64,000 nt of DNA from Tigheibacillus halophilus (GCF_042683165.1 NZ_JBHUIZ010000013.1:1-64000); one strand, 5' to 3'; shown: positions 23,853 through 32,536, counted from the first letter of the stretch. Notes: a model not told the origin generated them from the letters alone. Program-made: numbers and translations.

Positions 23853-25046
23853 ATGGCTACATTGTCCCTTCCCAACCAGATAGAAGTCGGTGTGGGAAGT
23901 ATCAATCAGTTAGGAAAAGCGATTTTAAAGTGTGGCGCTACCAAACCATTGATTGTAATGGACGCATTCCTAGCAGGTGCCCCTTTGAACCTTCATAAAA
24001 AAGTTCATGAGGTTCTGCAACAAGATGGTTTAGATTACACGTTATTTACGGAATTTTCTGGGGAACCGACGCTTGCACACGTTCAAGATGCTGTGAAGGC
24101 TTTAGATACAGCAGGCGCAGATAGCGTAGTTGCCATCGGCGGGGGAAGCGCAATTGATATTTCCAAAAGTGTTTCATTATTTGGACTGAACCCGATGATG
24201 GACTGGAATGTTATCGCGCAGCAAGCCCATCTGAATCGGCTGCCCTTAATTGCAATCCCAACAACTGCTGGAACAGGGTCAGAAGCAACTGGAATCATGG
24301 TGGTTTCCAATCCTGAATCTGGCATTAAAATGAACCCCGGCCATCCCGATTTGATTCCGGATGCTGCTATTTTGGATCCGGAATTGACGGTTAGTCTTCC
24401 AAAACACTTTACAGCATTTACAGGGTTGGACGCGTTGACACATGCTATCGAGGCTTATGTATCTACCCGTTCCTCTATATTGACAGACGGTTATGCATTA
24501 AAGTCGATTCAAATGATAGGAGAGGCTCTTCCAAAAGTTTATGAAGATGGGTCTAATTTGGAAGAAAGGCAGAAGATGCTGCTGGCGAGTTGTTATGCTG
24601 GAACAGCGTTCTTTAATGCCTCAACCAATCTGGTTCATGCAGCAGGACGGGCGCTGGGTAACCGTTTTCATATACCTCACGGATTAAGCGTAGCTGTTTT
24701 ATTGCCTGCTGTCATGAAATTTGGACTTGAGGCAGCCAAGGACCAATACAGGGATGTAGCTGTTGCCCTTGGTGACAACCCTGAGAAAAGTACTGATGAG
24801 TTAGCGGAGTCATCCATTAAGATAGTAGAAAAGTTTAATGAAAAATTTGGGATTTGGAATGAACTACGGAAGTTTATTCAAGATATAGAAGCTTTCCGTG
24901 GCGCCATACCAATTTTGGTGAAGGATGCATTGTCAGGAAATGGGATAAAGACAAACAGGAAACTTCCTTCTTTTCAAGATATTGAGAACGTCTATATGAG
25001 TCTTTGTGAAAAAATATCAGAAGTGGAATTTACTACAACTAACTAA
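23853..25046 (+). CDS. iron-containing alcohol dehydrogenase, probable isethionate/sulfoacetaldehyde oxidoreductase
   Basis: A 397-residue group III (iron) alcohol dehydrogenase. The nucleotide-binding GGGSAIDISK and the metal site are present: Asp and His in GLDALTHAIEAYVS, then His in VHAAGRALG and HIPHGLSVAVLLP. It is 23 bp before xsc in an operon whose second enzyme consumes sulfoacetaldehyde. The related SarD-type enzymes reduce sulfoacetaldehyde to isethionate; running in the oxidative direction, this protein would turn imported isethionate into sulfoacetaldehyde for Xsc. The family is certain; the substrate is inferred from context. The start at 23853 has GGAGGAGAG upstream. Confidence 0.8.
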   Translation: MATLSLPNQIEVGVGSINQLGKAILKCGATKPLIVMDAFLAGAPLNLHKKVHEVLQQDGLDYTLFTEFSGEPTLAHVQDAVKALDTAGADSVVAIGGGSAIDISKSVSLFGLNPMMDWNVIAQQAHLNRLPLIAIPTTAGTGSEATGIMVVSNPESGIKMNPGHPDLIPDAAILDPELTVSLPKHFTAFTGLDALTHAIEAYVSTRSSILTDGYALKSIQMIGEALPKVYEDGSNLEERQKMLLASCYAGTAFFNASTNLVHAAGRALGNRFHIPHGLSVAVLLPAVMKFGLEAAKDQYRDVAVALGDNPEKSTDELAESSIKIVEKFNEKFGIWNELRKFIQDIEAFRGAIPILVKDALSGNGIKTNRKLPSFQDIENVYMSLCEKISEVEFTTTN

Positions 25047-25069
25047 AAAACAATTCGAGGAGGATAAAT

Positions 25070-26836
25070 ATGGTAAAGACTGAAAGCGCTTTAACTAATC
25101 AGAAAGTAAAAATGACGCCAAGTGAGGCAATCGTAGAAACCCTGGTCGCTGAAGGAGTAAAAGAAGTATATGGAATTGTTGGTTCGGCATTCATGGATAT
25201 GCTGGATTTGTTCCCGACCGCTGGCATCCGTTTCTTGCCAGTACGCCATGAACAAAGTGCGGGGCATATGGCGGATGCCTATACCCGTGTATCAGGTGTT
25301 GCTGGAGTAATCGTTGGTCAAAACGGACCTGGGATCACTAACATGGTCACTTCAGTGGCTGCAGCTAATCAGGCACATACCCCGATGGTTATCATATCCC
25401 CTTCCGCTGGGACACCGACTATTGGTTGGGATGGCTTCCAGGAAGCTAACCAGGTCTCTATTTTTGAAGATATTACAAAGGAAACGGTGCGTGTCACCCA
25501 TAAAAGCCGTGTAGCGGATTGCTTGCGGACAGCATTCCGAATTGCATATGCTGAGCGGGGCCCTGTGTTATACGATATACCGAGGGACTTGTTTTACGGA
25601 GAATTGGAAGAACAAATTTTACAGCCGCACCAGTATCGTGCTGATAAACGCGGAAGCGGTGATCCAGCTTCAATCAAACAGGCAGTTGAGTTACTAAAAA
25701 ATGCAAAACACCCTGTTATTATATCAGGACGCGGTGCGGTTGATTCGGATGGTGTAGAAGCTGTTGCACAAATCGCCGAACATTTGACGGCACCAGTGGC
25801 AGTTTCCTATATGCATAATGATGCATTCCCTGCGGATCATCCATTGGCTGTGGGACCAATTGGCTATATGGGCTCCAAAGCAGCTATGCACACGTTGAAA
25901 AAAGCCGATGTAGTACTCGCTATTGGGACAAGGCTGTCTGTTTTCGGAACCTTGCCATGCTATGATATCGATTATTTTCCAAAAAACGCAGCAATCATCC
26001 AAGTGGATATCAATCCAAGACATATTGCCAGGACACACCCTGTCGCAGTTGGTATTATCGGAGATGCCAAAGCAACAAGTGATGAAATTTATGAAAAGCT
26101 GCAGGCTGACGATCCTGCGCCGGTGAAAAAATCCGAGCGCTTAGCGACAGTCAGCAAGTTAAAAGAGGAATGGGAGCAGGAGCTGGTTGATTTGGCCATG
26201 GCAGATGGCAATCCGATCAACCCTCGACGCGCCTTGCTGGAATTAACAAAAGCATTGCCTGAAAATGCAATTGTATCTTCAGACATTGGCAACGTTTCCT
26301 CAACAGCTAACGCGTATTTGAAGTTCAATCAAACCAAAAGACATATCGCAGCATTGACATTTGGCAATACTGGATTTGCTTACCCGGCAGCATTAGGAGC
26401 GCAGCTGGCAGAGCCAGATGCACCAGTGGTGGCAATTGTCGGTGATGGCGCTTGGGGTATGAGTTTGCACGAAGTAAGTACAGCTGTGGAACAAAATATT
26501 CCAGTAGTAGCATGTGTATTCAATAATCGCTCTTGGGCTGCGGAGAAGAAGAACCAAGTAGATTATTATGATGATCGCTACGTCGGCTCGAATATTGAGG
26601 GGCCTAACTTTGCAGAGGTTGCCGAATCGATGGGGGCAAAAGGTTATACGATTGAAAAAGCCGAGGATGTGGCGCCAATTGTAGAAAAGGCTTTAAAAGA
26701 CCGCAAACCGACTGTTTTGAATATATATGTAGATGGTACACAACTGGCTCCGCCGTTCCGGAAAGACGCTTTGCATATGCCGAAAAGATTCCTGGATAAA
26801 TACAAGCATTTGGATTACAACTCCTGGAAGAAATAA
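25070..26836 (+). CDS. xsc: sulfoacetaldehyde acetyltransferase
   Basis: A 588-residue thiamine-diphosphate enzyme that converts sulfoacetaldehyde and phosphate to acetyl phosphate and sulfite, the desulfonating step for taurine, isethionate and related C2 sulfonates. The fold is that of acetolactate synthase, with the catalytic Glu in RHEQSAGHMADAYTR and the ThDP motif GDGAWGMSLHEV...FNNRSW. Xsc-specific features include GSAFMDMLDLFP near the start, YMHNDAFPADHPLAVGPIG in the middle and PPFRKDAL at the C-terminus, which ordinary acetolactate synthases lack. The ATG follows CGAGGAGG. It lies between the Fe-alcohol dehydrogenase and an MHS-type transporter. Phosphotransacetylase and a sulfite exporter are not in the window. 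Confidence 0.88.
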   Translation: MVKTESALTNQKVKMTPSEAIVETLVAEGVKEVYGIVGSAFMDMLDLFPTAGIRFLPVRHEQSAGHMADAYTRVSGVAGVIVGQNGPGITNMVTSVAAANQAHTPMVIISPSAGTPTIGWDGFQEANQVSIFEDITKETVRVTHKSRVADCLRTAFRIAYAERGPVLYDIPRDLFYGELEEQILQPHQYRADKRGSGDPASIKQAVELLKNAKHPVIISGRGAVDSDGVEAVAQIAEHLTAPVAVSYMHNDAFPADHPLAVGPIGYMGSKAAMHTLKKADVVLAIGTRLSVFGTLPCYDIDYFPKNAAIIQVDINPRHIARTHPVAVGIIGDAKATSDEIYEKLQADDPAPVKKSERLATVSKLKEEWEQELVDLAMADGNPINPRRALLELTKALPENAIVSSDIGNVSSTANAYLKFNQTKRHIAALTFGNTGFAYPAALGAQLAEPDAPVVAIVGDGAWGMSLHEVSTAVEQNIPVVACVFNNRSWAAEKKNQVDYYDDRYVGSNIEGPNFAEVAESMGAKGYTIEKAEDVAPIVEKALKDRKPTVLNIYVDGTQLAPPFRKDALHMPKRFLDKYKHLDYNSWKK

Positions 26837-26842
26837 AATTCA

Positions 26843-26882
26843 CCTATTGCAAGGAGCTTAACAATAAGCTCCTTGCAATAGG
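26843..26882. repeat. perfect 18-bp inverted repeat after xsc, no T-tract
   Basis: CCTATTGCAAGGAGCTTA (26843-26860) and its exact complement (26865-26882) flank a 4-nt loop. It begins 7 bp after the xsc stop. No T-run follows on the plus strand, so it may stabilise the upstream mRNA or reduce rather than end transcription into the transporter gene. Confidence 0.75.
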
Positions 26883-26889
26883 TACATAT

Positions 26890-26903
26890 TGTAAGCGGTT
26901 TCT
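26890..26903 (+). promoter_or_regulatory. CcpA cre-like site before the MHS transporter
   Basis: TGTAAGCGGTTTCT matches the cre consensus TGWNANCGNTNWCA at all but the last position. It lies 50 bp before the transporter start and suggests carbon catabolite repression of the transporter or its local promoter. Confidence 0.5.
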
Positions 26904-26953
26904 GATTTAGTAAGCTTCTATTTTAAAATCCTGGAATTTAAGGTGGGAAATAG

Positions 26954-28288
26954 ATGGATAGTACGGAAAAAAAGATGATTAAACGGGTTGTCGCGTCAAG
27001 TTTGATAGGCTCAACCATAGAATGGTATGATTTTTTCCTTTATGGTGTCGTTGCAGGGATTGTTTTTGGCCAAATGTATTTTCCTACAGGTAACCCTGTC
27101 GTCTCCACCATGCTTGCTTTTGGGACTTTTGCAGCTGGTTTTGTTGCAAGGCCATTAGGAGGGATTGTATTCGGCCACTTTGGAGATAAAATCGGACGAA
27201 AAAGCATGCTTATACTTACATTAACTATTATGGGAATCAGCACAACTTTAGTAGCCTTTTTGCCTACCTATGGAAAAATCGGGATTGCTGCTCCAATCAT
27301 TTTGTTAGTGATACGTTTGGTTCAAGGGCTTGCTGTGGGAGGAGAATGGGGCGGGGCTGTACTGATGACCTATGAACACGCTCCAGAATCAAGACGTGGT
27401 TTGTATGCTAGTTTTCCCCAAATTGGTCTTTCCATCGGTCTCTTATTCGCTTCTGGTGTAGTAGGTTTATTATCATTTATGCTGTCTCCTGAGCAGTTTC
27501 TGAATTGGGGCTGGCGTGTCGCATTTGGTATAAGTGCTTTGTTAGTATTTATTGGTTTGTGGATCAGGTTAAACGTAGATGAAAGCCCAGAATTCAAAGA
27601 AATAAAAGATAATAATGTGGAGTCCGCTATCCCATTCAAGGAAATGTGGAAGGGAAACACTGGAAATATCATCGCTGGTATGGGTGCAAGATATATTGAT
27701 GGGGTTTTCTTTAATATTATGGGTGTGTTTTCTATTACTTACCTGACGCAGAACATGGCTGTTTCAAACAACGTTGCATTGCTGGGAGTTTCTGCAGCTG
27801 CGTTCGTAATGTGCTTCTTTATTCCATTGTTCGGTTATGTTTCAGATAAGATCGGCAGATATCGCACTTATTTTGTTGGCAGCTTGGTTACTGGTTTTTC
27901 CGCCATACCTGCATTTATGTTAATGGCTACCCCCGGAATGAGTAATAGTATTATTTGGATGGCTATCATTATTCCCTTTGGTATATTTTATGCCGCAGTA
28001 TATGGCCCGGAAGCCGCCTTGTTCTCTGAATTATTTGAACCCAAATTCAGGTATACGGGGATATCATTCGTATACCAGTTTTCAGGGATATTTGCCAGCG
28101 GCCTGACTCCAATGATTGCAACTTATCTGCTGAGCTTAAGTGATGGTTTCCCGATTTGGATAGTTGCATACGTCATATTTGCCGGGATCGTCAGTGCTGT
28201 CTCCGTCAGGTGGATTGCTGCAACCAAGAAAAAGACACTATTGAAAAACGTGGCAAAAGTGGAGCATAAAAGTATTACGCAGTTATAA
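26954..28288 (+). CDS. MFS transporter, metabolite:H+ symporter (MHS) type
   Basis: A 444-residue, 12-helix major facilitator of the MHS subfamily (ShiA/KgtP/ProP relatives): SLIGSTIEWYDFFLYG at the N-terminus, GHFGDKIGRK between helices 2 and 3, RLVQGLAVGGEWGGAVL, and a second DKIGRYRTY loop. MHS proteins import organic acids and osmolytes with protons. It follows xsc, so isethionate, sulfoacetate or a related sulfonate is the likely cargo (inference). The start at 26954 has AAGGTGGG upstream. A cre-like site and a strong hairpin separate it from xsc, so it may be expressed partly independently. Confidence 0.85.
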   Translation: MDSTEKKMIKRVVASSLIGSTIEWYDFFLYGVVAGIVFGQMYFPTGNPVVSTMLAFGTFAAGFVARPLGGIVFGHFGDKIGRKSMLILTLTIMGISTTLVAFLPTYGKIGIAAPIILLVIRLVQGLAVGGEWGGAVLMTYEHAPESRRGLYASFPQIGLSIGLLFASGVVGLLSFMLSPEQFLNWGWRVAFGISALLVFIGLWIRLNVDESPEFKEIKDNNVESAIPFKEMWKGNTGNIIAGMGARYIDGVFFNIMGVFSITYLTQNMAVSNNVALLGVSAAAFVMCFFIPLFGYVSDKIGRYRTYFVGSLVTGFSAIPAFMLMATPGMSNSIIWMAIIIPFGIFYAAVYGPEAALFSELFEPKFRYTGISFVYQFSGIFASGLTPMIATYLLSLSDGFPIWIVAYVIFAGIVSAVSVRWIAATKKKTLLKNVAKVEHKSITQL

Positions 28289-28339
28289 AATGGACAAGAG
28301 TAATGTTTCGCCTGGATTTTCCAGTATACTTTGAAAAAA

Positions 28340-28768
28340 ATGAAGGGGGCGAGACAAAACCCCAGGAAATAAAAAAAGTTGAGCGGTGCCATCCTGACAT
28401 GAAACCGCTCAACTTTTTTTTATCTAGCTTAGCAATGTCGTTGATTTGCACGCCAGGCGCCCCGACAAGGGGAGCGCAAGCGTTGGCCGCAAAGGCCGTA
28501 TGTAGCTTGCCTTCCCTCATGTACTTTCTAAAAAAAATCACTTCCTGCGGGGTCTTCAGACTCGTGCTGGGACTGCGGTTACGCGTCCCATCGAAAACCA
28601 TTGTTCCCGCAGGACAAGGAACGCTTCGGCAGCATTCCTATCGCACACAGAAAAAGTGAATTTCTTTTTCAAGGAGTCAGCCGCCTTCCTCTCCAATCAA
28701 CTAGCTGTGAAATGGCACTTTATAGCTTATTTTTAGTTGTTTTGGCTAGCTTTGTCCCAGCCCCTCAT
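28340..28768. repeat. 429-bp non-coding element with imperfect terminal inverted repeats
   Basis: The left end ATGAAGGGGGCGAGACAAAA matches the complement of the right end, ATGAGGGGCTGGGACAAAGC. The interior is non-coding, more GC-rich than its surroundings, and contains phrases such as TGCGGGGTCTTCAGACTCG and CCTTCCTCTCCAATCAACTA, which I recognise from dispersed intergenic repeats in Bacillaceae. It begins 51 bp after the MHS transporter stop and ends 1 bp before the XRE gene's stop codon. No transposase is encoded; it resembles a MITE or other non-autonomous repeat. Confidence 0.6.
28374..28421 (+). terminator. rho-independent terminator inside the repeat element
   Basis: AAAAGTTGAGCGGT (28374-28387) pairs perfectly with ACCGCTCAACTTTT (28404-28417), followed by more T. 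It ends transcription from the xsc operon side. Confidence 0.8.
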
Positions 28769-28769
28769 T

Positions 28770-29021
28770 TTAAACCTCTATTTCTTCTGTCTCTTTTAAA
28801 CGGAAAAATTCTTCCATAATTTGATCTATATTGAGATCCAACTCTCTTTTCAATATGGCAAGTGTGCGCAGGTTCATTAATTTTTTCCCATTTTCAAGCC
28901 GGCTGATATGCTTGCTGTCCAGACCGGTAATATTGGCCAATTCGTCCAATGTAAGATTATCCCTTTTTCTTGCCAGGCGGACTTGCCGTCCAAAATGCAC
29001 TTGCAAACGTTTCGTATACAT
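28770..29021 (-). CDS. small XRE-family HTH regulator
   Basis: An 83-residue DNA-binding protein consisting almost entirely of one Xre/Cro HTH: FGRQVRLARKRDNLTLDELANITGLDSKHISRLENGKK, then a short helix and an acidic tail (KETEEIEV). ATG at 29021 is preferred (AAGGGAGA 7 nt upstream) over GTG at 29027, which is too close. Its stop codon is next to the end of the repeat element. It is on the same strand as the sigma-like gene upstream of it, 190 bp away. Targets are unknown. Confidence 0.8.
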   Translation of the reverse strand: MYTKRLQVHFGRQVRLARKRDNLTLDELANITGLDSKHISRLENGKKLMNLRTLAILKRELDLNIDQIMEEFFRLKETEEIEV

Positions 29022-29210
29022 TTTCACATCTCCCTTATTTGTTTAACCGCCCTATGGAACGTTCATACTGGTCGCTCCACCAGGACATCACACCTCCCGG
29101 ATTGATTTAATATGAATAAAAATAGGAATGCAGGTTTGTACCCACTATATCAAGTATTTGAAAAGGATAAACTAGAAGCTGGGCTGATAGAATCCTATTC
29201 TGTTGACAGT

Positions 29211-29798
29211 TTAAGGCGGGGCTGATTTCTCCTCACTATCTATCTCATCCCGCGTTGCCGCTTGTAAACAAGCATTCCAGAGCTGCTTTCTAGTCTGCAT
29301 ATCCCAGCTCTTTACAGCTTCTACGGTGGTGTTTTCCTGTAAGGCAATTTTTTCCGCTGTCATGCCTTTTATTAATCCGAATAATACCCATTTCCATTCA
29401 TTTACTGTTAATAACAGCCTCACTCGTTCCCATATATACGCACGCTCAGATTCGGCAGGAAAATCTGCGTTGTAGATAAGACTGTCCTCTGCGCAAAATG
29501 AGAGGCTGAACGATTGTTCCGCATTGTCGAACGCTTCCGGGTTCAACGGTGGCTGCTTGGATTCATCGCGAATGCGATTCAGCAGAAAGCGGCGAATCTC
29601 ATAATTGAAATATGTAGCCATCATACCTGTATCAGCATAGTATTTTTCACGAGCAATCCATGGTGTGTGCAGGCCAATTTCAAAAAAATGATCATTATTC
29701 GGGTCTTTGGTGTGAAGCTTATGAAGCTGGTGATAAATACGATACTTGTTTTGCTCATAAATCGTTTCAAATAAATTGTTCTTGCTTTGTTGGCTCAT
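29211..29798 (-). CDS. sigma-70-like RNA polymerase sigma factor, divergent
   Basis: A 195-residue protein with the layout of a small sigma factor. The segment MATYFNYEIRRFLLNRIRDE (about residues 65-85) resembles region 2, and VNEWKWVLFGLIKGMTAEKIALQENTTVEAVKSWDMQTRKQLW (about 135-180) resembles a region 4 HTH. Similarity is weak, in the style of ComX/Xpf-type or ECF-like proteins. The ATG at 29798 has AAAGGAGA 8 nt upstream; the longer frame to 29888 is histidine-rich and unlikely. No anti-sigma gene is adjacent, although a PP2C-like gene lies divergently upstream. Confidence in the sigma assignment is moderate. Confidence 0.6.
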   Translation of the reverse strand: MSQQSKNNLFETIYEQNKYRIYHQLHKLHTKDPNNDHFFEIGLHTPWIAREKYYADTGMMATYFNYEIRRFLLNRIRDESKQPPLNPEAFDNAEQSFSLSFCAEDSLIYNADFPAESERAYIWERVRLLLTVNEWKWVLFGLIKGMTAEKIALQENTTVEAVKSWDMQTRKQLWNACLQAATRDEIDSEEKSAPP

Positions 29799-30053
29799 TC
29801 CAAACGTCTCCTTTACATTCAATAAGGGATAGAAGTAATGGACATAAGAATGATGATAGGTGATAGTATGGCGTGCAGAATGATGCACCGTCGAAATTTA
29901 AGGCACCGCTGGCATCCCTTTATAGGTAGTATGGTCTACATTTGAAAGTGCGTACACGTCTTAAAGGACACAAATGTGAACTATCGTTTTCTAAATTTCG
30001 ACAAATTCTGACTCTATGCAACCGAATTGGAGTCTAAAGAAAATGCATACGCT

Positions 30054-30082
30054 TTGACAAACATTTGCTAGAAATATTATGT
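30054..30082 (+). promoter_or_regulatory. probable sigma-A promoter of the PP2C-like gene
   Basis: A perfect TTGACA (30054-30059), 17-bp spacer and TTATGT (30077-30082). The 387-bp divergent region 29799-30185 shows nothing else that I can name. Confidence 0.5.
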
Positions 30083-30185
30083 GCAGCTTGTGAGTGGTTT
30101 GCGTTTGCAACATCATTTTGGATGTGTGTTATTCTTTTAACAAGTCAGTCTTTATTTGTAAAGGGAGTTTAAGGGAGGGTTTCGT

Positions 30186-31057
30186 TTGAAGGTAAGTCAT
30201 TTTTACGAAAAAGGAAGTAAAAAGGTAAACGAAGATGTTTGTATCCTAAATGAAAAGGCCGGGATATTCGCTGCGATAGATGGAGCGACAGGACTCGATG
30301 GCACACCAGGACATATCGCTTCTTACGCCATTGGAGAGGTTTTAAGGCAAGCAGAAAAGGATATGGCGCTTTTTTCTGTTCTGAAGGCGGCAAATGAAAA
30401 GGTTCAAGAAAATACGTTGGGTACTATACAGGAAAAGTGAATATACAGTCAAACCTGCCATCCTTCTCTGAACTTTCGAAAACGAAAAGGAGCTCAGCAG
30501 CCCTTGCAGCCATCAAAATATCTTCTGATCGAGCTTTTTTGGAATACGTGCATGCAGCGGATTGCATGCTTTTTCTTCAATATGAAACAGGCGGTATACG
30601 CATGATCACCTATGATTTATTACAGGAACTGGATACCATCGCAATTCAGAAGATGGCGACAAAGCGGGCTGAGAAAGCTTCTGAAGGTCAGGATCTCCAA
30701 TCTTTGCGGAAAATGGTAGAGCCTATTTTATTGCAAAATCGTTTGAAAGCCAATACGCTTGGGGGATACAGCGTCATTGATGGCAGCACGGAAGCCCTGG
30801 ACTTTCTAGAGCGAGGGAGAGTGTCGTTAAATAGGGTCTCAAAAATATTGCTGGTGAGTGATGGTTTATTTCTTCCCCATAAACTCGAAGGGACAGAACC
30901 ATGGCTGAAGACTGCGAGCCTGGCATTTTCTGAAGGTATCCAGGGGCTGGTTACGGAGGTCAAGCGGCGTGAGGAAGTTGATCCTGAATGTAAAATATAT
31001 CCACGCTTGAAAAAATTGGATGACAAGACAGGTATTTTGATTGAGCTTTCGTCGTAA
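30186..31057 (+). pseudogene. PP2C-like phosphatase gene split by a frameshift
   Basis: The first frame (TTG 30186 to TGA 30440, 84 residues) carries the N-terminal PP2C signature, NEDVCILNEKAGIFAAIDGATG, with the metal-binding Asp-Gly. The second frame (GTG 30437 to 31057, 206 residues) continues with the rest of a PP2C-like beta sandwich (SSAALAAIKIS, LEYVHAADCMLFL, KILLVSDGLF). Adding one A to the four-A run at 30433-30436 joins them as ...IQEKVNIQS.... Either the gene is newly inactivated, the run is a sequencing error, or the GTGA overlap gives two coupled polypeptides. TTG start supported by AAGGGAGG. Signal substrate unknown; possible partner of the divergent sigma-like gene. Confidence 0.65.
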
Positions 31058-31125
31058 AGCTTTCCGCAGTGCTGGGCTGCATGATTATTTAATATGACAG
31101 GCCCCCTCTACGATTAAAAAATATG

Positions 31126-31143
31126 TTAAACTAAGTTTATTAA
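31126..31143. promoter_or_regulatory. ROK-regulator operator, copy 1
   Basis: TTAAACTAAGTTTATTAA, containing the palindromic core TAAACTAAGTTTA (31127-31139), lies 34 bp before the ROK regulator start. The same core occurs at 32519-32533 and 32603-32615 before nagB, which points to autoregulation plus control of the downstream operon. Confidence 0.75.
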
Positions 31144-31176
31144 TAATAGACAGTGCTAGTAAAGGGGAGCATGCAA

Positions 31177-32340
31177 ATGCCGTTGAATCTAAAATATGAT
31201 CAAGGCCGCATACGAAAATACCATTATTTCATGTTGTTGAGTTTGATTCAAAAGCATAAGAGAATATCCCGATCCCAGCTTGCTCATTTAACCAAAATGA
31301 GCAATACAAGTGTAGGGAAAATAATCAAAGAGCTAATGAATGACGAACTTGTCATAGAAGTGGGGCAGACAGAGGGCGAAGTAGGCAGACGCGCTACACT
31401 GTTAGAAATAAATCCGAATGGGTCGTTTATTGTTGGTGTTGAATTGGAGAAGAGTGGTATCCAAATTGCAGTTGTCACGTTAACTGGCGATGTTATCAAA
31501 AAACGACAATTGGCATTCGAACCGGATAAAAGCGCCCACCAAGTCCTGGACGAATTAGCAGCTGAAATTCTGTTACTCTTGAATCAAGTTGGTAATGCTG
31601 TCAATGAAAAAATTATCGCGATAGGAGTTAGTATCCCAGGTCTCATCACGTGGCCGGAAGGCAGACTGCTAAGAGTCCCGCAGTTTCATTGGGAAAATAT
31701 AGATATAAAAGGTCGTTTGGAAAAAAAGCTGGATTATGTGGTATATGTGGATAACCATGTAAGGACGGTTTTGTTAGCTGAAAGTTTATACGGAAGCATG
31801 AAAGATTTCAATGACTCGGTTTGTATCTATATAGGCAGTGGTGTTGGCGGGGCGGCAATGCTGGACGGAGAAATGCTGCGAGGTCATCGCAATACACTGG
31901 GAGAAATCGGCCATATGACGCTGGATCCGCATGGCACGATGTGTGATTGTGGCAGACTGGGCTGCCTGCAGACGTTTGTATGCTCTTCTGAAATAGAGAA
32001 ACAAGTACAGAAACCGATACAGGAAGTATTTGCCGCATCTCAGAGAGAAGAAGATTGGGCGGTAAGACTGGTCAATCGGGCAAGAACTTATCTTGGATTA
32101 GCTATTTCGAACGTGATTTGTATATATAACCCACAGGCAGTGCTGCTGGCTGGGCCAATGGTTCAGGAATTTCCTGCTTTGACTGAGGCGATTGACAACG
32201 AGGTTGATCAATACGTTTGGCGTCCTTTAAAACATTCGTTCCACCTTGTTTATCCTGAAATTGGCAGAGATAGTGGCGTAATTGGAGCCAGTGCACTTGT
32301 GCTGAATGAATTTTTACGATATTCCAATGACGAAATATAA
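31177..32340 (+). CDS. ROK-family transcriptional repressor (NagC/XylR type)
   Basis: A 387-residue regulator with an N-terminal winged helix (RISRSQLAHLTKMSNTSVGKIIKELMNDEL) and a C-terminal ROK sugar-sensing domain that keeps the zinc motif CDCGRLGCLQTF and the glycine-rich GSGVGGAAMLDGEML. The sugar kinase DxGxT motif is lost, as usual in regulators. The ATG at 31177 is preferred for spacing to AAAGGGGAG. Its own promoter and the nagB promoter region share the TAAACTWAGTTTA palindrome, so it likely represses both until an amino-sugar-type effector binds. Effector identity is inferred only from the regulated enzymes. Confidence 0.88.
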   Translation: MPLNLKYDQGRIRKYHYFMLLSLIQKHKRISRSQLAHLTKMSNTSVGKIIKELMNDELVIEVGQTEGEVGRRATLLEINPNGSFIVGVELEKSGIQIAVVTLTGDVIKKRQLAFEPDKSAHQVLDELAAEILLLLNQVGNAVNEKIIAIGVSIPGLITWPEGRLLRVPQFHWENIDIKGRLEKKLDYVVYVDNHVRTVLLAESLYGSMKDFNDSVCIYIGSGVGGAAMLDGEMLRGHRNTLGEIGHMTLDPHGTMCDCGRLGCLQTFVCSSEIEKQVQKPIQEVFAASQREEDWAVRLVNRARTYLGLAISNVICIYNPQAVLLAGPMVQEFPALTEAIDNEVDQYVWRPLKHSFHLVYPEIGRDSGVIGASALVLNEFLRYSNDEI

Positions 32341-32515
32341 TGTACCATGTTTCAAGTCCATGCTGGGGCTTGGGGATAAATCATATCCCAGGTCCCAGTC
32401 ATGATGCGCACTGTCCTTTTCCTAACGAGGAGGAAGCAGGATGCTGTTTTCGCGGTTGGAAAAATTAATGGCGAAGTATTGCATTTTTGCTAATCAGGTG
32501 CTATACTCTAAACAG

Positions 32516-32536
32516 TTATTAAGCTTAGTTTAATAA
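32516..32536. promoter_or_regulatory. ROK-regulator operator, copy 2
   Basis: TTATTAAGCTTAGTTTAATAA, with near-perfect dyad TTAAGCTTAGTTTAA at 32519-32533. It lies about 135 bp before nagB and 84 bp from copy 3, a spacing compatible with looping. Confidence 0.75.

Noticed and set aside
25070..26836. Acetolactate synthase large subunit
   Set aside because: The fold is shared, but HNDAFP...HPLAVGPIG, the GSAFMDM start and the PPFRKDAL end fit Xsc; no ilvN, ilvC or als genes are adjacent.
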